Source: Ailanthus altissimus
Lineage: Eukaryota > Streptophyta > Magnoliopsida > Sapindales > Simaroubaceae
NCBI GenBank assembly: GCA_946807835.1
Contig: OX327691.1
Span: 14,249,688-14,313,687, forward strand
Length of the DNA stretch: 64,000 nucleotides
Direction: 5' to 3'
Below the pieces are notes generated by a model. It was not told the DNA's origin, made no database searches, and saw only the letters and a list, made by a program, of their open reading frames with translations. The translations under genes were made by a program, and so were the position numbers. Positions 1 to 11,946 of this stretch are shown here, piece after piece (positions within the stretch are counted from its first letter, which is position 1; every line of letters begins with the position of its first letter).

Positions 1-50
1 TGGAAGACGGCAAACGCGTCTCATTCCTCATAATGATAGAACCTTAGAAA

Positions 51-272
51 TTATTCAGGATCAGGCCAAAACGCTTTATCAAAGCGGCGAAATACGCCCA
101 TTGGTTTCTTCATGTGTGCACATGCCCACCCCCAACAAACTTCATTTGGTTGCAAATTTATCTTCACGAAATGGATATCTAGATTCTGCGGATGGTTAGA
201 ACCAATTTGAAACACTGAAATCTCGAAGCTTTCTTGGATGTCTTTCCATTTCTTCTCTGGGTCTTGACCCAC
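51..272 (-). CDS. Unrecognised open frame at left edge (possible last exon or relic)
   Basis: An open minus-strand frame of about 73 residues ends in a stop near position 51. It is rich in W, F and charged residues (for example C-W-G-W-A-C-A-H near the middle and F-W-P-D-P-E at the end). I do not recognise the family. No ATG opens the frame at its 5' end; it begins at a GTG and could extend a few codons upstream, so it is more likely a terminal exon or a gene relic than a complete gene. It lies just beyond the 3' end of the LINE that fills the next 23 kb, so it may be host sequence flanking that insertion. Confidence 0.25.
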   Translation of the reverse strand: MGQDPEKKWKDIQESFEISVFQIGSNHPQNLDIHFVKINLQPNEVCWGWACAHMKKPMGVFRRFDKAFWPDPE

Positions 273-299
273 TCTTCCTTCCCTATCACAGTGGTGGGA

Positions 300-487
300 T
301 CTTCTTTTTCACTTTACAAGAATAAAACATGAAGAAACCTTTAAAAAAAGTAAAAAGAATTAAGATATTCATAAATCTCTTTAAAAATACAATCTATTTC
401 AAAAAAGGCATTATATTAGACAAAATATTTTTGATTATTTGTTTTGCATCCAATTCATTTATAATCGAATCAAGATTTAAAGCATGA
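300..487 (-). pseudogene. LINE ORF2 RNase H domain, C-terminal part
   Basis: On the minus strand the frame gives an A-L-N-L-D-S-I-I-N-E-L-D-A stretch typical of the RNase H (RVT_3) domain at the end of plant L1 ORF2. It continues the frame from 636-983 once the 148-bp MITE-like insertion and its 4-bp duplication are removed. The 3' limit is uncertain. Confidence 0.55.
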
Positions 488-635
488 AGGGGTGGATAAT
501 TTCAGGTTCGGGTCGAGTTCGAGAATTCTCAACTCCTATCTGAATTCGATCGGGATGCTGAATTTGCATATAATCGAACCCATTCCTGACCTGAAATTTT
601 AGGACGAGTTGGGTTTAGGAATAATGCCCACCCCT
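488..635. mobile_element. MITE-like element with AGGGGTGG inverted ends
   Basis: The element begins AGGGGTGG and ends CCACCCCT, with further imperfect inverted similarity inward (GATAATTTCAGGTTCGGG against GCATTATTCCTAAACCC). ATGA lies directly on both sides (484-487 and 636-639) and is the likely target duplication. Removing the element and one ATGA restores the RNase H frame of the LINE. It is 148 bp long with no coding capacity. The superfamily cannot be assigned from the ends alone. Confidence 0.6.
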
Positions 636-983
636 ATGAAGAATCATCAAATCTTTAAAAAACACCATCACTTCTGTAATCAGAATAGAGAATAGACCAT
701 CATACTTCGCAATTCTTGATAACACCACAACCCCCAAATAGTCACGAGCTACAAAACCAAATCCTGTAACACAACGAAGAGTATCCACTGCTGCATCAGA
801 ATTAATCTTTATACATCCCAAAGGCAGTGGTAACCAACGGTGTCTTAGTGTGGATTTGGTGGGGTGGTTTATGACCGCTTATTCAAAAATCCTCTCAAAA
901 ATTCTCAACCTAACCACATACTCCCTCAACATCCACTATTCTATTACCATTAGTCCACTGGTTTCTCACATACAAAATACGCC
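636..983 (-). pseudogene. LINE ORF2 RNase H domain, N-terminal part, plus linker
   Basis: Reading the minus strand, a W-R-I-L-Y-V-R-N-Q-W-T-N-G motif near 980-940 is followed by two or three stops and then G-C-I-K-I-N-S-D-A-A-V-D and G-F-G-F-V-A-R-D-Y. This is the usual K-x-N-x-D-A-A start of the RVT_3 RNase H domain of plant L1 elements. The fragment joins in frame to 3712 upstream when the solo LTR 989-3706 and one ATAAT are removed. Confidence 0.7.
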
Positions 984-988
984 ATAAT

Positions 989-3706
989 TGTAGTAACCAG
1001 TATCCACGACTGGTAAGAATAAGTATTTATATATGTATAAATATACGTATTTTATTTGTATGTTGGTGATACTTGATTTATATATTGTTATTAGTAGTGT
1101 TTGTATAGGTTAAGGTGATACTATTAGCATTGGGTTTAATTGCAAGACTTTAGATTTATTTTAGGGACCAAATTATAATACTTTGAAAGTTTTGGGGGTA
1201 AATTTATAAATACCAAAAAATTAGCCACTTAGTATAAAAATACACTTTTAAAACCCTAATTCTCTCATTTTGGTCGAGCTACCTCTTTTAGAGAGAGAGA
1301 AGAGAGAAAAGAGGGGAGAGAAAGAGAAGAAGGAGAAAAAAAAGAAGAAGAAATTGGAATTTTGGATTTTAAGAGGTATATCACAACTATTTCTCAATTT
1401 ATTGGTGTTAGTTATGTTAATTTATTTAAGTTTTGATTTCTGGAAATATGTATAATTGAGGATTTGATGTGTATTTCGTATGATATTTTGAGAATTGATG
1501 ATGATCTATAAGATAGTTTGATAAATCATGATGGATTGTAGAATTTCTGCTTGATAGTCTCTTGATCCAAGAATTTTATAAATTGTTGTGATTTGATTCT
1601 GGTTTTGAATTTTGAGTATATGAAATTAAACATGTTTAGTATCATCTGAGACTTTGAATCGATTCAAAATTCCAGAAATTGAATTTGTTGTGAATTTACC
1701 AAAATGACCCTGAAATTCTAGAAATTTCCTATGTGAACAGTATAATACAGTGACGAACAATGTTTGTCCTACTGAATGATCTTAAAAAATTATGAATTTG
1801 TGGAATATGATAAGTTTATATGTCTAATATGATATACTCAGAATTGAGAATTTAGATCAATGTGGTTGAAATGTTATGATTTTCTAAAGTATATCCGCTC
1901 ATTACAGTATTTGATTAACAGATTTTTAAAGCTATGGAATAAAATAGTTTTAAAATATTTTTGGCAGTGATTTGGAAGTGAAATATTTATCATGGACTGA
2001 GATATGTGTTACGAGTAATGATGTGATAGTTTTATAATTTTTGAGTTAGTATATGATTTTATAAAATTGGGAGATTGAATACTGTTCAGTAAGTATCTTG
2101 ATCCTGTCAGGTTTGTAGTTTGGATTCGATGGTGTGTATGGAATGGATTGTGTAGGAACTTTGATATAATATTCATATATAAGAAGGATATATGAGTCAA
2201 GAATGGTATATTCTGATTTTGGAGTAATTGGACATCATTTGATGTATTAGAAATTTTTGTTAAGTATAAGTGGTCAGAATGACAGGTTTTGAGAAACCAA
2301 ATATTTAGACCAATTTGATGTGATAAATGTATTGTGTATAATTTTGTAAGCTATTTAAAGTATTTTGTGTGAATTATGAGGCTTATGAAAGGATTCATCT
2401 CCATTGATAGGTTAAGGAGATTTAAGCCTTGTAGCTGAAAGTGTTAAGAGGTAAGTATACTAGACTTTTTACTGGAATCACAATAAACATAGTAAGTGTT
2501 ATGAATGATTTTGTAAATGTGGTTAAGAATATGTTTATGCTATGTCAAAGTATATTTTGATATGAAATGTGAATATATGTTTATGAATGTGAGCATTGAC
2601 ATTGAGCATGGACATACATGTATTTTTGAAAGTGAGCTTTCAAAATAAGATGCGTTTAATAAAGAAAGCTTTTGAAGTGTAATATGTCCATGAGAAATAT
2701 TTTGTGTTTTGAGGGTACTTGAACTCACTGTTAACTTAGTAGGCATTTTATGTGATTTGTGGAGCCTTTATGTGTGGCATTTCCTTCGGGATTGGTATAT
2801 GTTATGTGTTCCGTATGTAGGGAGGATCCTATTGGTACCTAAAGGAAGAGTGAGTCATCACATTCGTGTGGTGGCGTATTGGTGCATGTGAGAGGACTCA
2901 CCGATGATCAGGGTGAGGGTTTGGCTTTTACCTTCGGGCATGAGCATTATATATGTGTAATTTAAAGGCCTCACTTGTACTATTCCTCTCATACGGTATG
3001 TCACCTACGAGTGATATTTGGCTCATTATGTGATATGTGATATTTAAGTCCTACTAAGTAGTAATTGAGTGATGGTATTCCTATTATGTGTTTTGAAAGA
3101 ATGTGTAAGCGCTTACATAATATGTGATTTGATGAGATTATGATTTTGATTGATCACAGCATATCATACATATGCATTGTGTACATATATGTATTTGTAT
3201 TTGATATATGAAAAACTAGTATGCTTACTGAGTTTTATACTCATTATAGTTTATGGTGATTTCAGGTAAATAAGGTACATGTGTGCTTAGCGGATTTGGC
3301 AAGGCTTCTGCTGTTCCTTGGGTTCCCTAAGTTGTTAGGTTGCTAAGTGTTTCATTTGGGGACACGTGGGATAAGATATTTGATTTGTCCCTAGTGAATA
3401 AATACCTATGTATTATTTTATTGTGTGTGGTTGGATTTAGTTTAAGTTTCACCAAGTGTAGTAATGGATTGATTTTAAGTAAGAATTTGCAATGAATATA
3501 TTCTAGGCTTCCGGTAACAAAGTTGCTACTGGTGACGTAGTAGAGTGTTAATCTCTGAGAAAACTCTGCGTATCTCCGGTTTACTAATTGTCCCAGTCAT
3601 AATTTAATTGCTATAATTCTGAAAGAAATTAAAATGAATGTTTAAGTATTATTGAATGAATGTAAGTGATGTCGTGTGTCAGATCTTTTGGGTCTGAGGC
3701 GTGACA
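989..3706 (-). mobile_element. Solo LTR, Ty3/gypsy-like, in the LINE
   Basis: On the minus strand the element starts TGTCACGCCTCAGACCC, a start typical of many plant gypsy LTRs, and ends CTGGTTACTACA, giving TG..CA termini. It is flanked by a perfect 5-bp duplication, ATAAT at 984-988 and 3707-3711. At 2718 bp with no gag or pol inside, it reads as a solo LTR. Excising it plus one ATAAT puts the LINE zf-RVT and RNase H segments in the same frame. A purine-rich GA tract at about 1289-1350 lies within it. The gypsy assignment rests on the terminal motif only. Confidence 0.75.
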
Positions 3707-3711
3707 ATAAT

Positions 3712-3989
3712 AGAACACGGAGAAAATCAAAATCATAAATATTAAAATGGTTCATGCATGAAATGAGAAAGTTACACAAGGTTGTTTTGTGAGAGCATTT
3801 ACTATCAATCATAAAACTGCACCACTCATGAACTTTTTTCAAAGAATAACACAACCAAAATGCATGAATTGTATTTTCAGTGCCTTTCTTACATTTAGGG
3901 CAAGTCTCATCTATTGAAACATGGTGACGCACTAAATTAACATTTGTTGGAATTCAATCATAAGATGCCTTTTAAAAAAAAAATTGAGA
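3712..3989 (-). pseudogene. LINE ORF2 zf-RVT domain
   Basis: The frame reads ...R-H-H-V-S-I-D-E-T-C-P-K-C-K-K-G-T-E-N-T-I-H-A-F-W-L-C, with CxxC followed by H and C, the zinc-binding reverse-transcriptase-associated domain of plant LINEs. A poly-T run (read on the minus strand) near 3970-3980 has added frame noise. It is bounded by the solo LTRs 989-3706 and 3995-6225. Confidence 0.8.
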
Positions 3990-3994
3990 TGTTT

Positions 3995-6225
3995 TCTTGG
4001 AGTCGATAATATAGGATGTGTATGCATGTGTATTTGTGTTCATTGTGTAAAATACGTATCACATACATATCTATATGCAGTGAAATTTTAAATTAAACAT
4101 TAAACACATATAATAACATATATTAATCACATTAATATATATGTAAGTTTGAGAATTCAACAACTGTAACCTTTCACAAAAGTTATTGAAGTCCGCCTAA
4201 AGTGTTACTGGTTCACAGTTCTAGTCATCAATTGGGTGAGCTTGGTCAACTATAACAGAACTCCAAATCCAGTACTGGTTTAACAACTTAAATTTAAGTT
4301 ATTTATTTACCTTTGATCAACTCTTGATCAATAAACAAACTTGTTATGTTTTTCAATTGCCAAGCAATATTAAAGAAGATATTGAACAATGATTTCAACT
4401 CTTGAAATCAAAAAAACAAAAGAAACAATTTTCTTGTTCATTGCTTCTCAAAGTGGCCGGCCAAACTCAAAAAAAAGCAAAAGCAATTTTTTTGCTTTTA
4501 TTTCACATATTTATATATTATTATATTTAACCTAATTATAATTAACTATTGACCATGGTTGGGTTTAATGCTTAGCCATTAAGCATAAATATAATAATAA
4601 TATATATAACCTAACCATGGTTGAGTTTGGTAAACTTGTCACCAATATATATATATATATTTTGATATTAATAATAATTAAATAATCATTAACTCAACTT
4701 TAGTTAACACTTAACCATAGTTGAGTTATATATATTATTTAATATATTATAATATTAAAATATTATGATTATTTAATTTTTAAATAATTATATATGTGAA
4801 ATTACTAAAATACCCTTATTTGGTTACCAAGTAAACTCTTTAGTGGGTTTCACCATACCACACACTTTGGTAAACTCAACCAAAGGCTCACAATGTGTCA
4901 CATGTCATAAATTAATTGGTTAACAATAATTATTAACTAATTAATATACTTAACACTTAAGTATTGACACGTGCAAATCCCGAGAGTTCTCGAAATAATT
5001 ATTCGCTTCTACTGGATTATAATGGATTGAACTATTCAATCCAGTACATTGACTCAGTGCATAATGAGTACACTCTATATTGCGAGACTCCTTTGGTCCA
5101 TGCCTGATTCATCAAATGAAACTATTCTATAAATCTGTGAACAATGCCTCACATACACGTCACGGATATTACAAATTAGCGCATTAGACTATATAAATAG
5201 AGGTCAAAGAACATACATATAGTTCTTCCGTCATTTATATCTTAGATTTGTAGGGACATAAATTAACACTGTCAAATCCCCATAAGCGGATCTATGAACC
5301 TATCTCAAGCTTTATATCTTATTGAACAATATATGCAAACATCTTTGTTATATTGTTAAACCATGTGGGAAACTCTTTTATCAAGTTAATTGTTTATAGC
5401 CATAAAACTTTATGAGATACAATCTCGAAGCATCTGGATATACAATTACCTATGAAAGTGGATAGATCTCATATCTACACATACCGGACTTCATGAGCAT
5501 TGGACCATACTTAGCGACATACAGCAGTCAGACCATCAAAGGTCTCTAACGTATATGGAACCTAAGTATGGTGGATCACTCACAAGCCCACTGTGGCGCT
5601 CAGGTCAAAAGACTATACATACTATTCAATTCGAGAGAACCTTTCATTAACGACTTATATAGGATGTCTATTGGGGTCATCATAAGTCTATTCCTTACCC
5701 AGTTCTAACTGAATACTCATATGCCTATACGAGCTCCAAGCTCATGGTCAATTAGGAACAACCATATGTACCCTATAGATATAAATATATACTGATCTAC
5801 ATTAAAAGAGATTCACCGACATACATGCATTAGTGAAAATAGATCAAGAACATAGTATTTGAGAATATGCTTGTATAATGATATTTCCTAGCCCCTGGTT
5901 GCAACTCTTGCAAATACGTCATTACTAATATATCCTCATGTCTTTGTCTCATTACAAATAAGGCTCCAACTCTTTGGATTTCACTGATTCTTATAACTTG
6001 CTAACTCTTAGCAGTCATAATTCTCAATGTTGTTAACTCTTCACTCTAATCTAAACTTTTTTAAATGTTAGATCAGATCTGAACTGTTTTAGATCATACA
6101 ATATCTGTTGCGTTACAAGCATGTACCATATAATAAAATGTAATTAGCGATTTAATAAAATGTATATCGTATAAATATCAAATATTCACACAAATAGGGA
6201 TGGCACGTGAGCACTAACCTTAACA
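3995..6225. mobile_element. Solo LTR-like element, family X copy A
   Basis: This 2231-bp copy of the repeat family that recurs five times in the window shares long stretches with 11947-13954 and 17680-20370 in the same orientation (for example the ACTCACAAGCCCAC segment near 5580) and with 6628-14953 in inverse orientation. Its ends (TCTTGGAGTCGATAAT... and ...CCTTAACA) align with the family consensus TGTTGG...CCAACA. TGTTT (3990-3994) and CGTTT (6226-6230) flank it as a decayed 5-bp target duplication. No coding region is seen. Very AT-rich, with a (TA)n run near 4645-4660. Confidence 0.7.
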
Positions 6226-6230
6226 CGTTT

Positions 6231-6622
6231 AACTTTCAACAACGCTTCCATTACTCGTTAACATCCGACTTCTTAGAACTATTAACAACTCCAATCTCTT
6301 GACAAGCCAGCCAATACTCACTTTTAACCGTGTATCTACCCCAACGATCATAATGCCATATAATACTATCTTCCTTATTGAGATCATTACGTGGGAGTGG
6401 TATACTTAAAATAGCCCGTTGCTCCTCCAAAGAAAAAACCCTACGAATGACATCTATATCCCTCTCCCCCGAAGTCAAGATGAGCTGAGAAACAGTAGTA
6501 TGCTCAGTCAACTTGGGCAAAAATAAAGGTTTAAAAAACATAGGTCTGGGTAACCATTGACCATGATACATTAGAACATTCTATCTATTGCCTATTCGCC
6601 ATTTAGTTCTTTTAGAAAAGAT
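6231..6622 (-). pseudogene. LINE ORF2 segment between RT and zf-RVT
   Basis: On the minus strand the frame contains W-R-I-G-N near 6600, W-L-P-R-P near 6560, and D-S-I-I-W-H-Y-D-R-W-G-R-Y-T-V-K-S near 6360, the characteristic linker of plant L1 ORF2. One stop lies just before the second motif. It joins in frame with the segment ending at 14959 when element 6628-14953 and one copy of the perfect duplication ATTTC are removed. Confidence 0.8.
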
Positions 6623-7259
6623 ATTTCTATTAGGGTATGTGCTTATGTGTCATCCCTATTTGTATGAATACTTATTTGATAATATTTATACAATGTGTAC
6701 TTTATTAAATCACTAATACTCTTTATTAAATGGTAATGATGCTTGTCATATTATAGATATTGTATGATCTGAAAGGATTTAGATCCGGTCTAAAAACGTT
6801 TAAATCGATGCTAAGAGTTAGCAACACTGAGAGTTATAAATGCTAACAACTAGCACTGTTAAGAGTTAATAGGTTATAAGAGAGCGAGATCTCTAAAGTT
6901 AGAACCTTGTCTATAATGGGACAAAACTTTGAGGGTACACTAGTAATGTTATAGTTTTAAAGAGTTGCAATAGGAGTTAGGAAATGTCATTATGCAAATG
7001 TGTTCTCAAATACAATGTTCTTGATCTATTTTTACCAATGCAGGTTTATCGGCTAATTCCTTTTATATAAATCAGTGTATGTCTATATCTGTATGGTACA
7101 GATGATTGTTCTTAGCTGACTATGAGCTTAGAGCTTGTATAGACATACGAGCATTCAGTTAGGACTGAATACTGAATCGACTCATGAGAACCCTAATAAA
7201 TTTTCTATGAAACCGTCAATAGTAGATCTTCTCGAGTTGAGTAGCATATATGGTCATTT

Positions 7260-10200
7260 TATTAGGATTTGTGCTTATTTGCCATCCCAATTTTGTATGA
7301 ATAGTATATTTTTATACTTATGTAATAAATAAATATTTTATTAAATCGCTAATTATTTTTTATAATGTAAGATTCTTGTAACATTTGAACGTTATATTGA
7401 TCTGAACAAGCTCAGATCATGTCTACAGAGTTAGAACTGTATTTGAAATGGGATAAAGACCTGGCAATATACTAACAATGACATAGTTACAAATAGTTGC
7501 AAGAGTTATTAGGAAATGTTATTGTGCAAGTATGTTCTCGAATTATATGTTCTTGAATTAAATTTTTACTTTCCGGTTTTAGAGATTAAAAGGAATGTGT
7601 AAAGCAGTGAGATGACGTTTTTAGATTGAAAACATATACTAGCTATATTCATGATCTAAAGTGTTAATTTTAATATTAGAAATGTTTGGCTAAATATCTT
7701 CTCATCTTATGGAAATAAGATAAGACGAATATGAGCAATCTATTAGATACAAATATTAGATGCATATAACCTATAGGGTATCAAAAAAATAATTATGACT
7801 GGATAATGAATATGAGAATTGTTCTAGATTCGTAATAACTTGTATATATATAATTAATCAGAAAATGATAAGAGGTGTTTCTGATAATACTTCTTCAGAA
7901 GACATGGAAAATTATAAAAAAATGAATAAAGTATGATTTGAGAGTCAAATCATATATCTTAGCCTCAATATCTACTGATATTCAATTGGAGTATCTGCAC
8001 ATAAATTGTGCAAGTTGTATTATGCTCTATCTAAAAGAATTGTTTGATATATCCAAACTACAATATGGGAAACAAATACAAAGAAAAGTGTTTTCATTAT
8101 AATGAGGTTGGACACTGTAAACATTATTGTCTAAATTACCTTTCCATAGACAAGATAAACCCTTAAGATGTTTATTTACCAAACATTGATATTTCTTTAG
8201 CATTGAATGCTAATAATGAGTGGGTATTAAATACCGTCTGTTCGTCTTATATCTACAATTTGTTATATGATTTGAGTATGTTAAGAAGTTACAAAAATGA
8301 GAAGTATAGCTTCGTATAGAAAATAGAGATTTCCTAAACAATGAAGTTATTAGACTTTTAAATTACTTCTTACATATAGAAAAACTATTAAGTTGTGTAT
8401 CTATTATTTTATGCTAAACATTATCAAATAGATAATATTCGTTCTTGTGTTAGACATTAAAAGTTATCATGTATATGGAAGGAATTATTCCTTATATTTA
8501 TATGATGTTGATAATGTCTCGTTAGTTGAGTATCAATTGATGAATGACCATTATATTTAAGATACAATATAAAATGTCTTTAATGCATAGGTAAACATAA
8601 CAAGTAGTAGTTCAGGAACTTTAATAGTACATAATTGTGGCGAATAAGATTAAGTCATATAGACATGAGATACCTAACCCGTCTAATTGGGGATGGTTAA
8701 ATATTTGATCTTACCATAGAACCCTATCTAGTTTATGAATCCTCATTTTAAGAGAAAATGACCAAATCTCTTTTTATATATTGCTTTTTAATGATATATT
8801 TTATGATAAGAAAGCCTTGCAATGTTGATAAGATAATATCAATGGCGCAAGTGTAGCTGCCAAAATGGTGTAGAATGGATGCCTTCCCTTGTGCTAAAAT
8901 ATTGTACAGGCTTGTCTAATTTGCAATTAGGAAAGTTAAGTCACCAGCATTTGGTTCGTTGTGGCAGAATTAAACAAGGGTTAATACCTTGAATCGTTTC
9001 TTTCTCTCTCTTGCTTATTGCACAAATTTTGCACCTTCAATCTTCAACTCTTTACTTTAATCTCTTTTGAAAAGTTTTTGTGTTTGCTCTTGACTTCTCT
9101 ATTGCTTTAAAATTGACTGAGAAAAAGAGTCTTTATAGGTCTTCATAACCCTAGAGGCTTGTGGCTTACAATCCAAGTCGTATTAGAAAAATAAAAAAAA
9201 AATCTCTCTTTTATCGCATGAACATTGCGACGTTGAGACCTAAAAACTTCACATCTCTTAATTTTTGGTTGAGTATCGCGATGCTGAGATCTAATATCGC
9301 CACACTGGGGTTTCTAAGTTCAACGTCACAACGTTGATTTCTTGGGCACGCAGGGTCTGTCGAGTGAAACCAATTAATATAGATCAGTGAATAACTGGAT
9401 CGTCCAAATGGTTAATCTTAGCAGACCATGAGCTTAGTGGAAGCTCGTATAGATATACAAAAATTCGGCGAGGACTGAATATTAAACAAGACTTAATGAA
9501 GACCTATAATCGGTATCCCATAAAATTATCAATGGAGGGTCTTCTCGAGTTGAGTACTATTTATAGTCCTTTGACCTTAGCACCATGGTGAGCTTGTGAG
9601 TGATTCACCATACATAGGTTTCATACATGTCAGAGACCTTTCATGGTCGACCGTTGGGTGTTGCTGGGTATGGTCTGATGCTCATGGAGTCTATGCGTGT
9701 AGATATGGGATCTGTCAGGTCATATAGGTAAGTTTAGTATCCAAATGCTCTAAGGTTGTATTTTAGGAAGTCTTATAGCCACAAGCATTAATATCGAGAA
9801 AGATTTTTCCGTGGTATAAACAATATTACAAATGAGTTTACGGATATTATTTATCGAAATACGAATATATGAGATAAGATTATAGTTGAGCAATAGGAGA
9901 CTTGACGGTGTTGATCTATGTGTCTGCTCTTTTAGGATATTAATGACGGAGGGATTGTACAAATATGGATTAACCTCAACTTGTATAGTTTAACTTGCCA
10001 TTTTTGTATTATCTATAATGTGTATGTATGGGGCATCGGTTATGGACTTACATAAATGTTCCTTAAGACAAAATGGGTGTGAACCTGGAGAGTCTCACTA
10101 TATAAAGTGTACTTGTTGAGCACGGAGGTAGCACACTAGATCGAATTGTTCAATCTGAATAATTTTCAGAAAATATAAATTTATTTTAGAGTCTCTCGGA

Positions 10201-11312
10201 GAATAGCTAAAGTTTAAGTGTTAAACCTAAGTTTATGCTAAGTGAGACTTGACATTTTACCTACATAGTGTATGTCTCAAATTGTGCCAATAATTTGTAA
10301 GGGTACTACATTTGGCATTAGTGGATATAACTATCATTCAAATGAAACAATTATCATTTTATTTAAATTAAATCAATCGGTTATTTATTTATTTCAGGGT
10401 CTCTAAAAAGTAGTTAATGTTTAAGTGTTAAACTTAAGATTATACCAAGTGAAACTTGACACTTTTATCTACCTAATGTATGCCTCAAATTGTGCTAATA
10501 TTTTGTAAGGGTACTAAATTAGGCATTAGTAAATAAAGCTATAAAATAATTAGTTCATAGCATATTACATTCGGCCATTTGTAATAATCAAATGAATATG
10601 ATTCATTTGATTGCACATATGTTGATTTCCTATTGGATGAGAACAAAACTAATGAAAACTTATTGAGTTACAATTGGCTAAATGTAAAAGCAATAGCTAC
10701 TTGTTAAAATATAATTTGCCAAAAGAAGGTCTAAACAAATGAACCAATTCAAATTGAAATTGGTAGCTTAACGTGTCAATATTGGAAAGCATTTAAAAAT
10801 GCCTTGCCACCTATTTGAACTTCCTATTGCCAACGAATGCCATTAAGTTTGTCATTTGCCTTGTTATCTTATAGCATTTTTCAATTCACCTACATTTAAT
10901 TGATTCTAGTGGAAATCTCATTTGAGTATATATATGACTGCGTTAGTGAATGCTTTTAGAGCCAATTTTAAAAGTTAATTTTTGAATAGCTTTTGCTTTT
11001 AGTTAATTGTTAACAAAAATAAAAGTATTTAGAAAGAACAACTTCAATCCAAGAGATAAATTTCTAATTTAAGCAAGAGTTGCTTCATACATTCCGAAAA
11101 AGGGAAAGCTACTATTTTAAAGTGAAGAAGTCTACCATATCCCCAACTAGAATAATTAAAGCATACTTCAAGGGTGAGATATGCGATATTTAAATTGAGA
11201 TAGTATTGTGTGTTATATTTCTGTTATAATGCATGTGAGATATACGATATTTAAATTATTTAAAATGTACACATTCACCCGTAGCACGGCACATATGCAC
11301 ACAATACCAACA
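7260..11312. mobile_element. Solo LTR-like element, family X copy 2, nested in copy 1
   Basis: Starts TATTAGGATTTGTG and ends ATACCAACA, in the same orientation as copy 1. It is flanked by CATTT (7255-7259) and CCTTT (11313-11317), a 4/5 match. About 1.77 kb at 7579-9347 does not belong to the family and carries copia coding remnants; without it the copy is about 2.28 kb. Its downstream terminus (GTGCTACGGGT on the reverse strand) closely matches that of copy E, suggesting one subfamily. Confidence 0.65.
7579..9347 (+). pseudogene. Decayed Ty1-copia gag/protease/pre-integrase fragment
   Basis: The plus strand encodes, with many stops, a gag zinc-knuckle relic at 8089-8130 (C-F-H-Y-N-E-V-G-H-C-K-H-Y-C, second Cys lost), a protease-like W-V-L-N-T-V (from the usual D-T-G) near 8221, and a pre-integrase region near 8630-8790 (L-S-H-I-D-M-R-Y-L-T-R-L and E-K-M-T-K-S). 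This order is gag, protease, integrase start of a copia element. From about 8830 to 9347 I recognise nothing. The boundaries are those of the interruption in copy 2; no LTRs of its own were identified. Confidence 0.55.
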
Positions 11313-11946
11313 CCTTTGACCTGATCGTCACGGTGGACTTGTGTGTGATCCACCACACTTTGGTTCCACAGATATCAAAAACCTTTTATAATCTGACCAC
11401 TACGTGTCTCTGGGTGTGGTTTAATGCTCATGGAGTTTAGTATGTGTGTAGATATGTGATCCATCAGCCCACATAGGTAGGTTGTATATCCGATGCTTCG
11501 AGATTGTATCTCATAAAATCTTACGATCGTGAGCAGCAAAATCCGGGAAAAGAGTTTCGCACAGGGTTGAATAATATAACAAAAGAGTTTGTTTATATTG
11601 TTCATCGAGATACAAATCTGGAGACAAGATTGAATGAGCACATGGAAATTTGACGTTCCTAATCTATGTCCTCGCTCATCCAGGGTATAAGTGATGGAGA
11701 GATTATACGTATGTGTTCTGACCTTAGCTTGTATAGTCTAATGTGCTGATTTATAATATCCATGACATGTGCGTGGGGTATCGATCATGGACTCATGAAA
11801 TAGTTCCATTTGACAAATCGAGTGTGGACTTTGAGAGTCCTGCAAATGAAGTGTACTCGTTGTACACTGGGATAGTGTACCGGATTAAATAGTTCAATCT
11901 AGTAAAATCTAACAAAATTGAATATTTATTTTAAAAACCCTCGAGA

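Noticed and set aside
1270..1455. Open frame rich in Glu, Lys and Arg
   Set aside because: It is a read-through of the GA-rich tract inside the gypsy-like solo LTR; low complexity, with no domain.
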